From Stramenopiles sp. TOSAG23-3 (Eukaryota; Sar), in contig LT642146.1 of NCBI GenBank assembly GCA_900128585.1, positions 1 through 64,000 on the forward strand: a DNA stretch of 64,000 nucleotides, given 5' to 3'. Shown here one piece after another: positions 28,768-39,180 of the stretch. A program made the position numbers and the translations under genes. Every line of letters starts with the position of its first letter. Within the stretch, counting starts at the first letter, position 1. Below the pieces are notes generated by a model, which was not told the DNA's origin, made no database searches, and was given only the letters and a program-made list of their open reading frames with translations.

Positions 28768-31700
28768 ATGGATAAGGAAATTCACAAAGTTTGCAACAAG
28801 CTGTTCAACCTGATAAGGAAGTCTACTGCCTCAAAGGTTAAGTTTTTTTTAAGTCCTGTAAATGTGCAACAGTACAAGGACTACACACAAATAGTGAAGA
28901 AGCCAATGGATTTGGGGACCGTAAAAAAAAAGCTTAACTCTGCCCATGTTTCGAAGTGCGAGTACAGTACTTTTGATGACTTTTGTGAAGATATGCGTCT
29001 TATTTTCACGAACTGCATGCTGTACAACGCAAAACAAAAAGACCAAAGCGACAGTATTTACGGTTGGGCGGCTGATTTTTTGAGAAATTTCAATGCTGGA
29101 GTAGAAAAAAACCAAGTTATAGTGGATACCCAGTTGTCAAAAATGACAAGGTACACGTTCCCAGAGTTTCCAATTTGCGAACAACTATGGAGCAAATTTA
29201 ATTCAAAAGCGTACGTTTTGTTTGCTGAACCCGTCCCGCTTGCCGACTACAAAGACTTTATAAGGCGCCCGATCTGTTTGGCAACAATCAAAGAAAAGAT
29301 GCAAACAGGGGCTTACAAGAGCTTCGAGGAGTTTGACGAAGACATGGTCCGGATTGGCACCAATTGTCTGCATTTTAATTACGACCCAGATAAACTACAA
29401 TCGTATCGGGACAGTGCGGTTGACTTCTTGGACAAATATGACAAATTCAAAGCTCAGCAGAAAGGCAAACTCAAACACGTCCTAAAGTCGCGGATGTTGG
29501 GATGTCGAAGAGCGTTGGACCTGTTTTTATTTCGAAATTATTCAAGCCCGGAGACAAACGTAGAAAAGATGAGCTTACCGTGGGTGCTCTCGTATATCCC
29601 CGACAACCCCAACGCGCCCGATAAGCCAGTATGCATTGGCGATGTGTCTGACAAACTGTACTCACGTCGGTACTCAAACTGTGACGAATTCGTAGCTGAC
29701 CTGCTGCATGTTCTGAGTGCAAGCAAACCGCCGTATTTAGCGTGGTCAAAACGCCCAGCAACGGTAGTGAAAGATAACGTGCAATATTTAACGGCCTTTT
29801 TGAGCGATTTGAAAGGCATAATTTCTTTACCGCATGGAGCTGATGGGCGGCCAATTCTTCCACATGACCTCTCCGAAAAATGGCCCACAGAGTGGTATCA
29901 CGATCTATCGAACAAGAGTTTTTCGCTCAATTCGAACAAGAGTTTGCTCAAAGTTCTCGATAAATTGGAGAGTGTGGACAAAAGCGCAGACGGTATAACA
30001 GTTACTTTCAAGTACCCCGTGGACGCGAAGTTAGCCCCAGGTTACGATACAGTAATAAAAGACAGACTGGACCTTACCACAATTCGTTGCCGTATCACGT
30101 CCGGGATTTGGTATTACTTCAGCGACCAGTTTCTTGCTGATATTGATTTGATTACACAGAATTGTAAAGACTACAACAGCCGGAACCCATATTACGTAAG
30201 CTTGGCACAACAGCTGAAAAAGGAGGCGAAATTAGCACACGATTACGTCAAGAACCAGGAGAAGAAGCTAAAGGCAGAAGCAGTAAAACTTGCTGAGCGA
30301 AAGGCAAAGGCTGAAAAGGCGGCTAAGAAGAAAGAGAGCACTACTGCTATTGCTGCGCGAGGCAGCAGTACCAAATTAGAGGTGCTCGGCACCAACCGAC
30401 CATCATTTAGCTTGAGACAGAAAGCAAAGGTCGTAACAGAGGCAACCAAGCCAGAAATTTCTAGGCCAAAGCGGAAAAGGTTCGAGGCGCCGGCCCCCAG
30501 GAAACGGACAAAGGTATCTGAAGTGCCCATGATATCAATGGATGTTGGACTTCCAGGAACAGCCGAGACTCCAGACAGTGCTGCAGTGGAACCTGAAGCT
30601 GCGCCAGTGTCAGAACCGGAACAGCCGTCGGTACCGCGGGCCGAGGTCTTTTCTGATGTAGGGACACACCAAGTGTTGAAAGCAGTGAAGAAAAAGAATC
30701 GCAAGAAAGAAAAGAAGCTTAGCCCGGAAGAAGAGCAATGCAAGCGTCTGTTCAACCGGTTGCACAAGGACGTAGTGGCAATTGATGGCATTGAATTGTC
30801 TGGGCACTACCACGACGTATGGAAGTTCAATTGGTCTCGTCCATTCCTATACCACCCGCTAGAGCAATACCCGCAAGAATCATTCAAAGCGATGTATTTG
30901 AAACGTGTACAAAAGCCGATTGCCCTGTATTTTGCAATGGAAGAAGGAAATGAAGCGGTGTACGACAAGTTAAGAACAGGAGAGTACGCAAAAATTGTCG
31001 CAGCGAACCCGTCTGGCCCTGGAGTGAAGGAACTGTTTGTAGAAGATGCGGTAAGGTGTTTCGAAAATGCGAAGGCTGCGAACAATGGGTTAGATCTCAC
31101 TTCGGAATGGATACGCATAAAAGCAAACCACTTTTTGATGTTGCTAAACCATCTGTCCTTGGAATCCATATTTTTGCGAGAAAGCAAGTTTGATGCGGAA
31201 AGAAACCGCCTCAGAAAAGAGCGAGAAGAGCACTTGTCTGGGCTTAGTTTGACGACAACGAAAACGTACGTGGATAGAATTACCGAATTTAGCGACAAAG
31301 TTCTTAACAAGCTGAAAAAGAAGAAGTACTTAGCGATCACGCACCAACATTGGAACACAACCAAAGAAGCCCTTGCCAACGTACCAGGTTACACGGATGT
31401 CATCAAAAGGCCCATGGATTTAGCATCTGTTCACGACACGTTGCAGAAGATGGGGTACGAAACCTACGGCGCGGTTCTTTCTGATATTCGATTATGTTTC
31501 TCCAATGCTCTCGATTATTGGGGCGACGAACAAAGAGGTGCTGCTATAGACAGAGATTTGGTGATTAAAAACGCAACCGATAGCTCTGCAGCATTTGAAG
31601 AAATTTGGGGATACGCATCCTGTCTCATATATGAATATGTGCTGAGAGAGGAAATTTTTAAAAAGATGGCCAAGCAGGAAAGAGAGGAAAAGGCAGAGGA

Positions 31701-32046
31701 GGAGCGGTTGCGGAAACAAAAGCAGGAAGAAAAAGAAGAAGCCGAAAGGAAGAGACAAGAAGAAAAAAAGAATCGAGACAAGGAGAAGTATACAGCCATA
31801 ATGGCCCAACTAAAAAAACGGGCCAAAAAGGATTCTGAATCTGAAGAGTCCGACAGCGACTCAGACGAAGAGGATTTTTGGTTACGCAATGTGTCCGAGA
31901 AAAAGACGAAGTTAGAGACCTGCGTTATCTCCAACCAGCTCAGAGAGAATTGGTCGCAGGCAAACCAAAATTGGATCACAAGTGGCTTTAAGGGCGACGA
32001 AATATTTGAGAGTCAAATCAATAATCTACGGGGAGGCGCAAAGTAA
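28768..32046 (+). CDS. Polybromodomain protein
   Basis: 1092 residues from the ATG at 28768. Bromodomains read acetyl-lysine on histones in the nucleus. Four are clear by the PxD/PMDL loop and the C-terminal helix Asn: BD1 near residues 3-110 (KPMDLGTVKKKL, NCMLYN), BD2 near 125-235 (RRPICLATIKEKM, NCLHFN), BD4 near 385-480 (DRLDLTTIRCRI, NCKDYN) and BD6 near 845-960 (KRPMDLASVHDTL). BD3 (about 240-350) and BD5 (about 655-795) are more divergent. In BD6 the acetyl-lysine Asn is replaced (NALDYW). A basic linker with a likely nuclear signal (RPKRKRFEAPAPRKRTK) separates BD4 from BD5, and a Glu/Arg coiled coil with an acidic SESEESDSDSDEE patch ends the protein. The layout recalls PBRM1 of PBAF/RSC remodellers, but BAH and HMG domains are absent. 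Confidence 0.85.
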   Translation: MDKEIHKVCNKLFNLIRKSTASKVKFFLSPVNVQQYKDYTQIVKKPMDLGTVKKKLNSAHVSKCEYSTFDDFCEDMRLIFTNCMLYNAKQKDQSDSIYGWAADFLRNFNAGVEKNQVIVDTQLSKMTRYTFPEFPICEQLWSKFNSKAYVLFAEPVPLADYKDFIRRPICLATIKEKMQTGAYKSFEEFDEDMVRIGTNCLHFNYDPDKLQSYRDSAVDFLDKYDKFKAQQKGKLKHVLKSRMLGCRRALDLFLFRNYSSPETNVEKMSLPWVLSYIPDNPNAPDKPVCIGDVSDKLYSRRYSNCDEFVADLLHVLSASKPPYLAWSKRPATVVKDNVQYLTAFLSDLKGIISLPHGADGRPILPHDLSEKWPTEWYHDLSNKSFSLNSNKSLLKVLDKLESVDKSADGITVTFKYPVDAKLAPGYDTVIKDRLDLTTIRCRITSGIWYYFSDQFLADIDLITQNCKDYNSRNPYYVSLAQQLKKEAKLAHDYVKNQEKKLKAEAVKLAERKAKAEKAAKKKESTTAIAARGSSTKLEVLGTNRPSFSLRQKAKVVTEATKPEISRPKRKRFEAPAPRKRTKVSEVPMISMDVGLPGTAETPDSAAVEPEAAPVSEPEQPSVPRAEVFSDVGTHQVLKAVKKKNRKKEKKLSPEEEQCKRLFNRLHKDVVAIDGIELSGHYHDVWKFNWSRPFLYHPLEQYPQESFKAMYLKRVQKPIALYFAMEEGNEAVYDKLRTGEYAKIVAANPSGPGVKELFVEDAVRCFENAKAANNGLDLTSEWIRIKANHFLMLLNHLSLESIFLRESKFDAERNRLRKEREEHLSGLSLTTTKTYVDRITEFSDKVLNKLKKKKYLAITHQHWNTTKEALANVPGYTDVIKRPMDLASVHDTLQKMGYETYGAVLSDIRLCFSNALDYWGDEQRGAAIDRDLVIKNATDSSAAFEEIWGYASCLIYEYVLREEIFKKMAKQEREEKAEEERLRKQKQEEKEEAERKRQEEKKNRDKEKYTAIMAQLKKRAKKDSESEESDSDSDEEDFWLRNVSEKKTKLETCVISNQLRENWSQANQNWITSGFKGDEIFESQINNLRGGAK

Positions 32047-32257
32047 AATGTACGAGAGAAGCATTCATTAATGCACTTTGTACCGGCTGTGTGTTTTTTT
32101 TGTATTACAAAACTATTTTCGTTTAGTTAAGTGTATTAAAATTATTAGTTTTCGTACCAACATGTTTTCCAATTCGTTTTACTCGGACGCGGCTTCTTCA
32201 CCTAAGTTTTTCTTCTTTTTCGATTAAACTGGATTTTTGTTTGCGCTACATTATTTT

Positions 32258-32947
32258 TTAAAGAATAGACAATTGCATTACTAGCCAAACCGCAAGTGTC
32301 ACAACCGAGACAAATTCTCTGATGGCAACGTTTGTAAGACAACTCCCCTCCCCACCCCCGACTACAACTGTGTAATCATCGAAAAACGGTGGTTTGATAC
32401 TAGCATGGTTCAAGAAGTGGGTAGCATTATCAAATTCAAACTCAGGGATTATTGTTGGGCCGCTGCCGAGGTTGAGCCCACACTGGTAGTAGCTAGCTGT
32501 GTCCCATAACTTTTTTGCGAACTCTGAGCATACTTGTATTTTTTTTTGGGCCACATCAACGTACTTGAATTGCTTGTTGTTGCACCCCAGGCAGTAAAAG
32601 AACTCTAGGTCTGGAAAGGTTCGGATGCACGTAGTACTCATAAGCTGAGAATATTTGCTTGAAATAACTGCGTCATGGCCTGACTTGCAGCACGCTTCTT
32701 GGTTCCACTTGTAGCACTGGGCTAACGAAGGGTATGGCTTCGCAGGCTCCCCAAATGACTTGCATTTGCACTCTGCAAACGACTTGCCACTCGCGCAATT
32801 GGCAGCACAGTCTGAGGAGGTATCGGTAAGGTCTATGAAAGAGCTCTCCTTGTTTAACAGCTTGCAAGTACTTTTAGTAGTAAAACTCTGCACCAATACA
32901 GGGGCTGTAGCCACGGCTAATAGTAATACAATAGCAACGGAACGCAT
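32258..32947 (-). CDS. Secreted or GPI-anchored Cys-rich protein, folate-receptor-like pattern
   Basis: 229 residues from the ATG at 32945-32947; a TTG nine bases further upstream is not needed. Residues 1-21 are a signal peptide (MRSVAIVLLLAVATAPVLVQS). The mature part has many cysteines, including CAANC, CKC and a CC pair (NQEACCKSG), spaced somewhat like the folate-receptor/riboflavin-binding family. The C-terminal 25 residues are hydrophobic (VSVVTLAVWLVMQLSIL) with small residues before them, as in a GPI-attachment signal. It is therefore probably at the cell surface. The ligand is unknown; folate-receptor similarity is weak and from Cys pattern only. Confidence 0.65.
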   Translation of the reverse strand: MRSVAIVLLLAVATAPVLVQSFTTKSTCKLLNKESSFIDLTDTSSDCAANCASGKSFAECKCKSFGEPAKPYPSLAQCYKWNQEACCKSGHDAVISSKYSQLMSTTCIRTFPDLEFFYCLGCNNKQFKYVDVAQKKIQVCSEFAKKLWDTASYYQCGLNLGSGPTIIPEFEFDNATHFLNHASIKPPFFDDYTVVVGGGEGSCLTNVAIREFVSVVTLAVWLVMQLSIL

Positions 32948-34202
32948 GTTTAGCAAAGAAAGTGAGTTCTTATCGGCTGGCCAATTGTTTGCATTTATCT
33001 GTAACAGACAGGTTTGCTTTAACTCTCGTTTTATCCTACGGTTTCCTTCGTTCCATGCACACGTAAGATTTTGTGAACGCAGTATACAACGCCAGTACTG
33101 AAACTGGTTCGAACTACAGTTTACTGATCTATCCCGCCAGGGCAGTAGTAGCTATTTACTAATAAAAATTAAACGAACACAAATAATACAGCATTAGATT
33201 TAGCAGGCCACAACAAGGGCATTGACGGTTTAATTCTTTCTCTTTGTCATGCCTCAGTTTCATCGTTGAACATTAACATTACACAGTGTGTGCGCATTTT
33301 AAAGAATTTAACAACTGAGGCGACAGCTCACAGCTCACAGCCAGGCCATCGATCGATCGCATCTTTAACAGCCAAAGAAAGATTTTACAAAGGTGACACA
33401 CCATTGAAACCAATGAAAACATTTGTCTAGTTGTGTATAATCGTATAATTTAATAAGCGATGTAAAATGGAATTCCTCACTGCTGGTTGTTTGGTTTAAA
33501 CCGACAAAGTTTTGATTTTTTATTATCTGATCTGATCTGTAGACTGTGTGAGAGTCGCATGCTGTTTTCCTTTGTTGTTTACAGTCTGTTGCATTCATTC
33601 ATAACAATCATTGCCAGGCACAAACGCCCGCAGCAAGTCAATATTACCTGTGGGTGGGGGCAAGCAAGCAAGCAAGCAAGCAACAGTGAGCAAATAGCTG
33701 TAGTAGTTGAAAACGGATTTTTATTTTAGTCGACGTCCACTTATTTTTAGAGCTCATCGTTCTACCTCGTATTCTGTTCATCCTGTTTTGCAGTACGGTA
33801 AAATATTATCTCGTTTCGTCTTCCACACATTAAATAATAAACAATCAATCACACAGTGTATATAATGAGAAAGGAATAATAACAATGTAATTACAAAGGT
33901 TCCAAAGTTCCTTTCGGTTGTTTGTAAAAAGTCCACAAAACGACAGACGAGTTTTGGATCACAAATGAATACAAGATTTTTTAATTTAAAAAAAAAACAA
34001 GCGAAAGTATATGTAGGACACAACATTAACGACGAGAAACGCATCTTTTACATAGCTTTTTATATAAAAATTTAAAAAGAGAATACTATTATAAATGATA
34101 CTTTGATAGGAAACATCTATAAGATATGTATGAATGTTATAATTAACATTTGACAATATTAAATAGATTACTATTAATACAGAATAACTAACCAGCTAAT
34201 TC

Positions 34203-34281
<79 letters not shown>

Positions 34282-34389
34282 NNNNNNNNNNNNNNNNNNN
34301 NNNNNNNNNNNNNNNNNNNNNNNNNNNNNNNNNNNNNNNNNNNNNNNNNNNNNNNNNNNNNNNNNNNNNNNNNNNNNNNNNNNNNNNNA

Positions 34390-34464
<75 letters not shown>

Positions 34465-34879
34465 GAGCTTTCATAAAAAAAAAAAAGAGAAGAAGAAGAA
34501 AGAAAAAAAAGAAGAAGAAAAAATCATAATAAATAATATATACTTTAAATACTACTGTACGTACTAGTCGAAACAACGACGAACCTATAAAAAGCAATAT
34601 AAAATAAAATTCCTTCGTATTACAATTACAACGTGGTGTTATAATATTTAATAGCTAGTAGAAGAAAGAGGAGGAGAAGAAGAGACTACTAATAAATAAA
34701 AAAATAATAATAATAAAATTTCAAATTTCAAAAATAAATGCAATTTCTACTGTACGTGCCCTGAAATTAACATTTTAAGAAGAAACAATCTTACTCTGGA
34801 AGAAAAATTGCATTGAACACCCAGGCGAGAGAGAGAGAGAGAGCTAACATTAAGTTAATGAAAGTTTGCATTTTACGCC
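32948..34879. other. Long divergent spacer with microsatellite and assembly gap
   Basis: AT-rich region between the Cys-rich gene (-) and the SUMO-like gene (+). It contains a GCAA run at 33660-33682, the GAAA microsatellite with N gap (34205-34464), and a GA run at about 34828-34844 just before the SUMO-like gene. Short frames here are not supported. Confidence 0.45.
34205..34464. repeat. GAAA microsatellite containing an N gap
   Basis: Tetranucleotide GAAA repeated on both sides of 107 unresolved bases (34282-34388). The gap length is probably nominal. Long charged or Phe/Leu/Ser frames across it are artefacts of the repeat. Confidence 0.95.
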
Positions 34880-35716
34880 ATGGCTACTCTTGCCAATGAT
34901 ATTGAGGACACTACGGAGCAAGACATCGAAGCAGCTTTCGGGGGAAACTTCTCGGATGAGGAGGATAGCTCTGGGGATGAATCAGAGGCGGAAGTAGGAG
35001 AAGCATCTGGCAGCGTTGATGTAACAAGTGAATCTTGTAAAAAAAGGAGAAAGACGGGGGAAAGTCAGTACGTGAGTTCAGGCAATACAGCCATTGCAGG
35101 CAATACAACCAGTTCTTCTGTGGTTACCATCGTAGATAGTGGCGACGAGATTAACGTTGAAGAAGAGTTTGACGACGATGCAGAAGAGTTGGAGAGGCGA
35201 ACAAAGCTGGCCGTAATGGAATTGCGAAGGCAGCGACAGGCAGATCCCAGTGATGTTGTTGTAGTTGGCGACGAAGACAGCGACGACGAAGGGGAAGAAA
35301 TACAAATCTTGGAGACCACGACGAGTAGTAGCACGCCATCATTCTCGTACCCGACCATATTCCCCAGCACTAGTGCCCGAGAAGAAGGCGTTGACAACAT
35401 ATTTGAAACGGCTGCGGTACAAGCCGCCGCAACTGTTTCAAATTCTATGGTAGTAAATGTACAGATGCTGGCTGGCGAGAAGGAGGCATTTCCGGTGAAG
35501 ATGAAAAAGGAGGAAACCATCAAAGAATTGCAGGCTAAAATTGCAGCTCATCTGGGTTGCCGTTGCAATAAAATTGTTCTAAGTTTCGAAGGCGAAAATC
35601 TCACACGCCGCGGAAAGGCTACGGTAATGAGCCTGCTCGAGGACGATTCAGACTATGATGACGATGACGACGACGACGGGCCAATGGTCCAAATTGAATG
35701 CAAACGAAAAGATTAA
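34880..35716 (+). CDS. SUMO-like domain protein with SUMO-interaction-like motifs (Rad60/NIP45-like)
   Basis: 278 residues from the ATG at 34880. The C-terminal 90 residues look like a ubiquitin-fold SUMO-like domain: VVNVQMLAGEKEAFPVKM, EETIKELQAKIAAHLG, KIVLSFEGENL, an acidic loop, and a last strand MVQIECKR. There is no C-terminal di-glycine, so it is not a conjugatable modifier. The N-terminal part is highly acidic and contains hydrophobic-acidic patches like SUMO-interaction motifs (VVTIVDSGDE, DVVVVGDEDSDDE, IQILETT). This arrangement is that of Rad60/Esc2/NIP45 proteins, which link SUMO to genome stability. Those usually have two SUMO-like domains, and only one is visible here. Assignment is by architecture. 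Confidence 0.65.
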   Translation: MATLANDIEDTTEQDIEAAFGGNFSDEEDSSGDESEAEVGEASGSVDVTSESCKKRRKTGESQYVSSGNTAIAGNTTSSSVVTIVDSGDEINVEEEFDDDAEELERRTKLAVMELRRQRQADPSDVVVVGDEDSDDEGEEIQILETTTSSSTPSFSYPTIFPSTSAREEGVDNIFETAAVQAAATVSNSMVVNVQMLAGEKEAFPVKMKKEETIKELQAKIAAHLGCRCNKIVLSFEGENLTRRGKATVMSLLEDDSDYDDDDDDDGPMVQIECKRKD

Positions 35717-35774
35717 CTCTTCATGTACTTTTTAAATAATTAAAACCTGACAACCTCTCCCCTCTTCAAAGTGT

Positions 35775-37694
35775 TTACATAATCATTAGCAACGAGTCAA
35801 TGGCATCATCCACGTGCCCAATTGTTTTTGGTCGGCTATTCGGAGACACGTATAGGCTTTCCCCACTCGAGTTGAGGTCGTTTTCGTTTTCAGAACTTAA
35901 GACACCAGCGTTTCGAGCGCTCCCTGCACCAATCGTATGGCTCATGATCTCAGTAGGTTTGCTTGTAATTTCGGGTAAAAAATTCTCGCTTTTGGAAGTG
36001 CTTAGTTTCTGTGAAGGCGACGATCGCCACTTACTGCCCGTGGCCTGCTTTGCCCATGAGGCTGTCTCGCTAGAAAACTCATTTAGCATCTCCGCCGATG
36101 AAGAATCAAGCCTGTCTTCCGACCGAAACTCACAATATAACACAAATTCTACCAGTAAACCAGAATGATCTTGGGAATCATTTGGCACCCACAATGGCAA
36201 ATTGTTTCCCCCCTCTTCCTCGTTAACGTAAAAGTCATACCTCAACTCTCCCGGATAAACGGGGTCCCCACGCATTCGAGTAGGGTCCCCGTTTAGGTAA
36301 AACATTGCTTTACTGTCGTACACGCATGCGCCAGAAATGTTTGAATTTGATCCGAGCTTAGACACATCCACCAGTAACTTTCCTTTGCCTTTTATAGTTT
36401 CAATGGATAATTTTTCGTTATCGCGTACAAAGAATGTGACGGGACCACTTACGGGTGTAATCTCGTGAAAGCTTCTTTTGGTAAAAACGTTTCTGGAGAC
36501 TGGCCGCGGAGGTTCGTACGAGGCCATTCGTTTGCGGGGACGCACACTAGGAAGTTTTTGCTGGTCTTTCCAACCAGTTTTCTTTCGCCCCCCCACCCTG
36601 TTCGACCTGGGTTTTGCATTTGCTTTTATTGGCGCTTTGCTATGTTGCCTTTCTTCTTCTATTTTCCGCAAGGCTTCTTGCCGTTTTGCGTCTTGTTTCG
36701 TTTTTTCACTAGCGTTTTTTTCTCTCTTCGCCCTGTCTTTTCTTTTTCGGTCTGCAATCCGCTTCTCTGCCGCTTTTCTTGATTTTTCCAGTTCCATCGG
36801 AGTTAGCGATCCACGAACAGGCGACGTTGTCTTGCTCAAACGTTTTGTCTTTTGTCTATTGCTTCGAGCTTTTGGTATTTTGCTGGGGCGGGATGCAATC
36901 GCCATTAGCTTCTCTTCCCTCTCTTTTTCACTTATTATTTTTGTTTTAACGACTGACGGCGCCGGGGTTGGCGTGTTAAATGCGGCATCGACCCTAACTT
37001 TCAAAGCGGAGGTTATCGGGCCTTGTTTGTGCCACCACCGAACAAAATCACTTTCCTCTATTTTCCCCTTGTTCTCCAAGTCCAAATCTACCATCACTGC
37101 GTCTACTTGCTCAGGTAACATGCCCATTTTAAATGCACGGAACGCTTTCCCCAAGCTTGCTCGGTTAATCTCCCCCCTTTCGTGAAAGTCTATTGCTGCA
37201 AAAATGCTTTTCGCCATTGCTTCTCTACTCCTTTTCAGTTCGTTGTAGTTTTGAAGTAAAATGGCTGTGTATGGCCCTTTCAGCCCCCACCATTCCAAAA
37301 ACTCATCTAACTCTATTTCGCCGTCACCATTTTCATCTATATTTAACATAAGGTCTATCACCTGTTGTTCTGTGAAACCAGCGTTAAGCATCGAAAGGGC
37401 GCGGCCCAGCGCGTTTATGTCGACAGCGCCAGTTTTCTCAACGTCAATCATGTTGAAAATGCTCGTTGCCAGTTTCTGCTCAAGTTCTGATAAAATTGCC
37501 CCCTCCCCATCCATTTCCTCAGTTTCCGGGACTGTTTCAACTGGTTCTTGGGCACCAAAAAAATACTTACTTACATTATCGACAGGAAGCAGTTTAAACC
37601 TAATATCCAGATACTTTTTATGTTTTTGACTCAGAGCATCGTTGCCGTAAGAGGGCAGCAGTTTGCTTCGTACCTCCAAATAACTTTTGAGCAT
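35775..37694 (-). CDS. EF-hand protein with basic coiled-coil middle
   Basis: 639 residues from the ATG at 37692-37694; the frame is open a little further upstream (to about 37763) but has no earlier ATG. Four EF-hand-like loops occur in two pairs. The second is canonical (DENGDGEIELDE, about residues 120-131); the others (DVEKTGAVDINA, DFHERGEINRAS, DLENKGKIEESD) lack some calcium ligands. Each pair is followed by a WW-containing segment (FLEWWGLKGP, FVRWWHKQGP), showing an internal duplication. A Lys/Arg/Glu-rich coiled coil follows, then a C-terminal part of about 180 residues with no match I recognise. It is probably a calcium-responsive cytoskeletal or axonemal protein, but this is inference. 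Its 3' end is only 58 bases from the convergent SUMO-like gene. Confidence 0.75.
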   Translation of the reverse strand: MLKSYLEVRSKLLPSYGNDALSQKHKKYLDIRFKLLPVDNVSKYFFGAQEPVETVPETEEMDGEGAILSELEQKLATSIFNMIDVEKTGAVDINALGRALSMLNAGFTEQQVIDLMLNIDENGDGEIELDEFLEWWGLKGPYTAILLQNYNELKRSREAMAKSIFAAIDFHERGEINRASLGKAFRAFKMGMLPEQVDAVMVDLDLENKGKIEESDFVRWWHKQGPITSALKVRVDAAFNTPTPAPSVVKTKIISEKEREEKLMAIASRPSKIPKARSNRQKTKRLSKTTSPVRGSLTPMELEKSRKAAEKRIADRKRKDRAKREKNASEKTKQDAKRQEALRKIEEERQHSKAPIKANAKPRSNRVGGRKKTGWKDQQKLPSVRPRKRMASYEPPRPVSRNVFTKRSFHEITPVSGPVTFFVRDNEKLSIETIKGKGKLLVDVSKLGSNSNISGACVYDSKAMFYLNGDPTRMRGDPVYPGELRYDFYVNEEEGGNNLPLWVPNDSQDHSGLLVEFVLYCEFRSEDRLDSSSAEMLNEFSSETASWAKQATGSKWRSSPSQKLSTSKSENFLPEITSKPTEIMSHTIGAGSARNAGVLSSENENDLNSSGESLYVSPNSRPKTIGHVDDAIDSLLMIM

Positions 37695-39180
37695 TTTTTT
37701 CCAGAAAGAGTCGACGGCGAGATTTCCCCTTACTTCAAGCAACTGCTTTCTATATACCTTTATTTACTACAGAACAATGCAAAGTATTCCCAACCCTAAA
37801 AAATTGGTACTGTTCTTGAATAACGTTGGTATTTATCTGTTCAAGAATCTGGTCTACATCGAACGTCCGCGCGAACGTTATTAATATTAGCTATAATAAT
37901 AAATAATAATAATAAATAATAATAATATAAAATGAGAAGAAGAAGAAAAAAGAAGATGAATAGGAGGAGGAGCGAGGACTCCTTTTATTTTATACTGCTA
38001 ATATAAGTTAACTAACACGACGACTGTTTCTATTGTTGAGCCTTCCTTCGGTAGTCTATGTACCCGCACCTTTTCATTTGATCTGTTTGTTCTCCGTTCC
38101 TGGTATTAATACCTGGTACCGAACCAAGTATTTAGAACATTCGCACCGTACTGACTCGCTACCGGTAATACCAGGTACCCACCCAGGTATTATAGGAAGG
38201 AACCAGGTACGGTACGATAGAAGGAGATCGATGTACGTACCAAGGTATAATCAGAAGGGAAAATATTTTACCCAACGCACAACAACCGAAACCTCACTTA
38301 ACGAAAATCACTTCCCCGGTCTCTTCATAGGGTAACCGTCGTATTGTAGAATTCAATGTACTATTATAAAAAGTACAGCGACAATGCTGCTCACCGCAAC
38401 CTGCACTAACAGTAACATTTTTAACAATGTCATAGCATCATCATGCAAGAAACCCTCAGCGCAAGTACTGCATCGAGCTGCTTCCTTAATACGATTGCAT
38501 TGGAGTCTAAGGCAGAGTAATAAATATGGGAAATAGTAGCAAACGTTACGGAGCCAACGTAAACCTATCTTGACCTATATACGCCAACTAAGGTTATTAT
38601 TCCAAGATCGTGTCTCTTCTGCTCTTCTGCCAGCAAGATAGAGCTTTACTATTAAAAATTGAACTAAAACCTTCTTCTTTCTTCTTCTTCTTCTTTATCT
38701 TCTTCTTCTTTCTTCTTCTTCTTCTTCTTCTTTATCTTCTTTATCTTCTTCTTCTTCTTCTTCTTCTTCTTCTTCTTCTTCTTCTTCTTCTTCTTCTTCT
38801 TCTTCTTTTTTTTTTCTTCTTCTCTTCTTCTTCTTCTTCTTCTTCTTCTTTTCTTTTTCTTCTTCTTCTTCTTCTTCTTCTTCTTCTTCTTCTTCTTTCT
38901 TTTTTCTTTTTTTCCTTCTTTTTTTTTCTTTCTTCTTCTTCTTCTTTCTCCCCCCCCCCCCCTTCTTCGCCATTTAATGTCGCTAGTACCCCGCAGCAGT
39001 TGTTCACACAAATGGTATTAGGAGTGCGTGTTGATATTTCAAACCCGATTGAGATTGCACAGAGTTTTCATCGCAATTACATATGTCATGCTCGTGTGAT
39101 TGCACTTTCAGATTCCAAAGCTGCAGCACAAAGATGATTAAATAGTAAGCAGGCTTGCTTTTGCTAGTCAAAACAATATA
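37695..39180. other. Divergent spacer with GGTACC words and a TTC tract
   Basis: Contains GGTACC/GGTATTAATACC words at 38097-38216 and the polypyrimidine tract 38669-38962. The long Ser/Leu/Phe plus-strand frame and the Lys/Glu minus-strand frames across the tract are repeat artefacts. No other gene seen. Confidence 0.45.
38669..38962. repeat. TTC polypyrimidine tract ending in C13
   Basis: About 280 bases of TTC and TTCTTT repeat ending in a run of 13 C (38950-38962). Such a homopurine-homopyrimidine mirror repeat could form triplex DNA. It sits about 220 bases before a coding start. Confidence 0.9.

Noticed and set aside
33100-33125. GGTTCGAAC resembling a tRNA T-loop
   Set aside because: No matching acceptor, anticodon or D stems around it.
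34196-34597. Frames across the GAAA repeat and N gap
   Set aside because: Repeat translation interrupted by unknown bases.
38610-39137. Leu/Ser/Phe plus-strand frame and Lys/Glu minus-strand frames
   Set aside because: Produced by a TTC microsatellite; no non-repeat homology.
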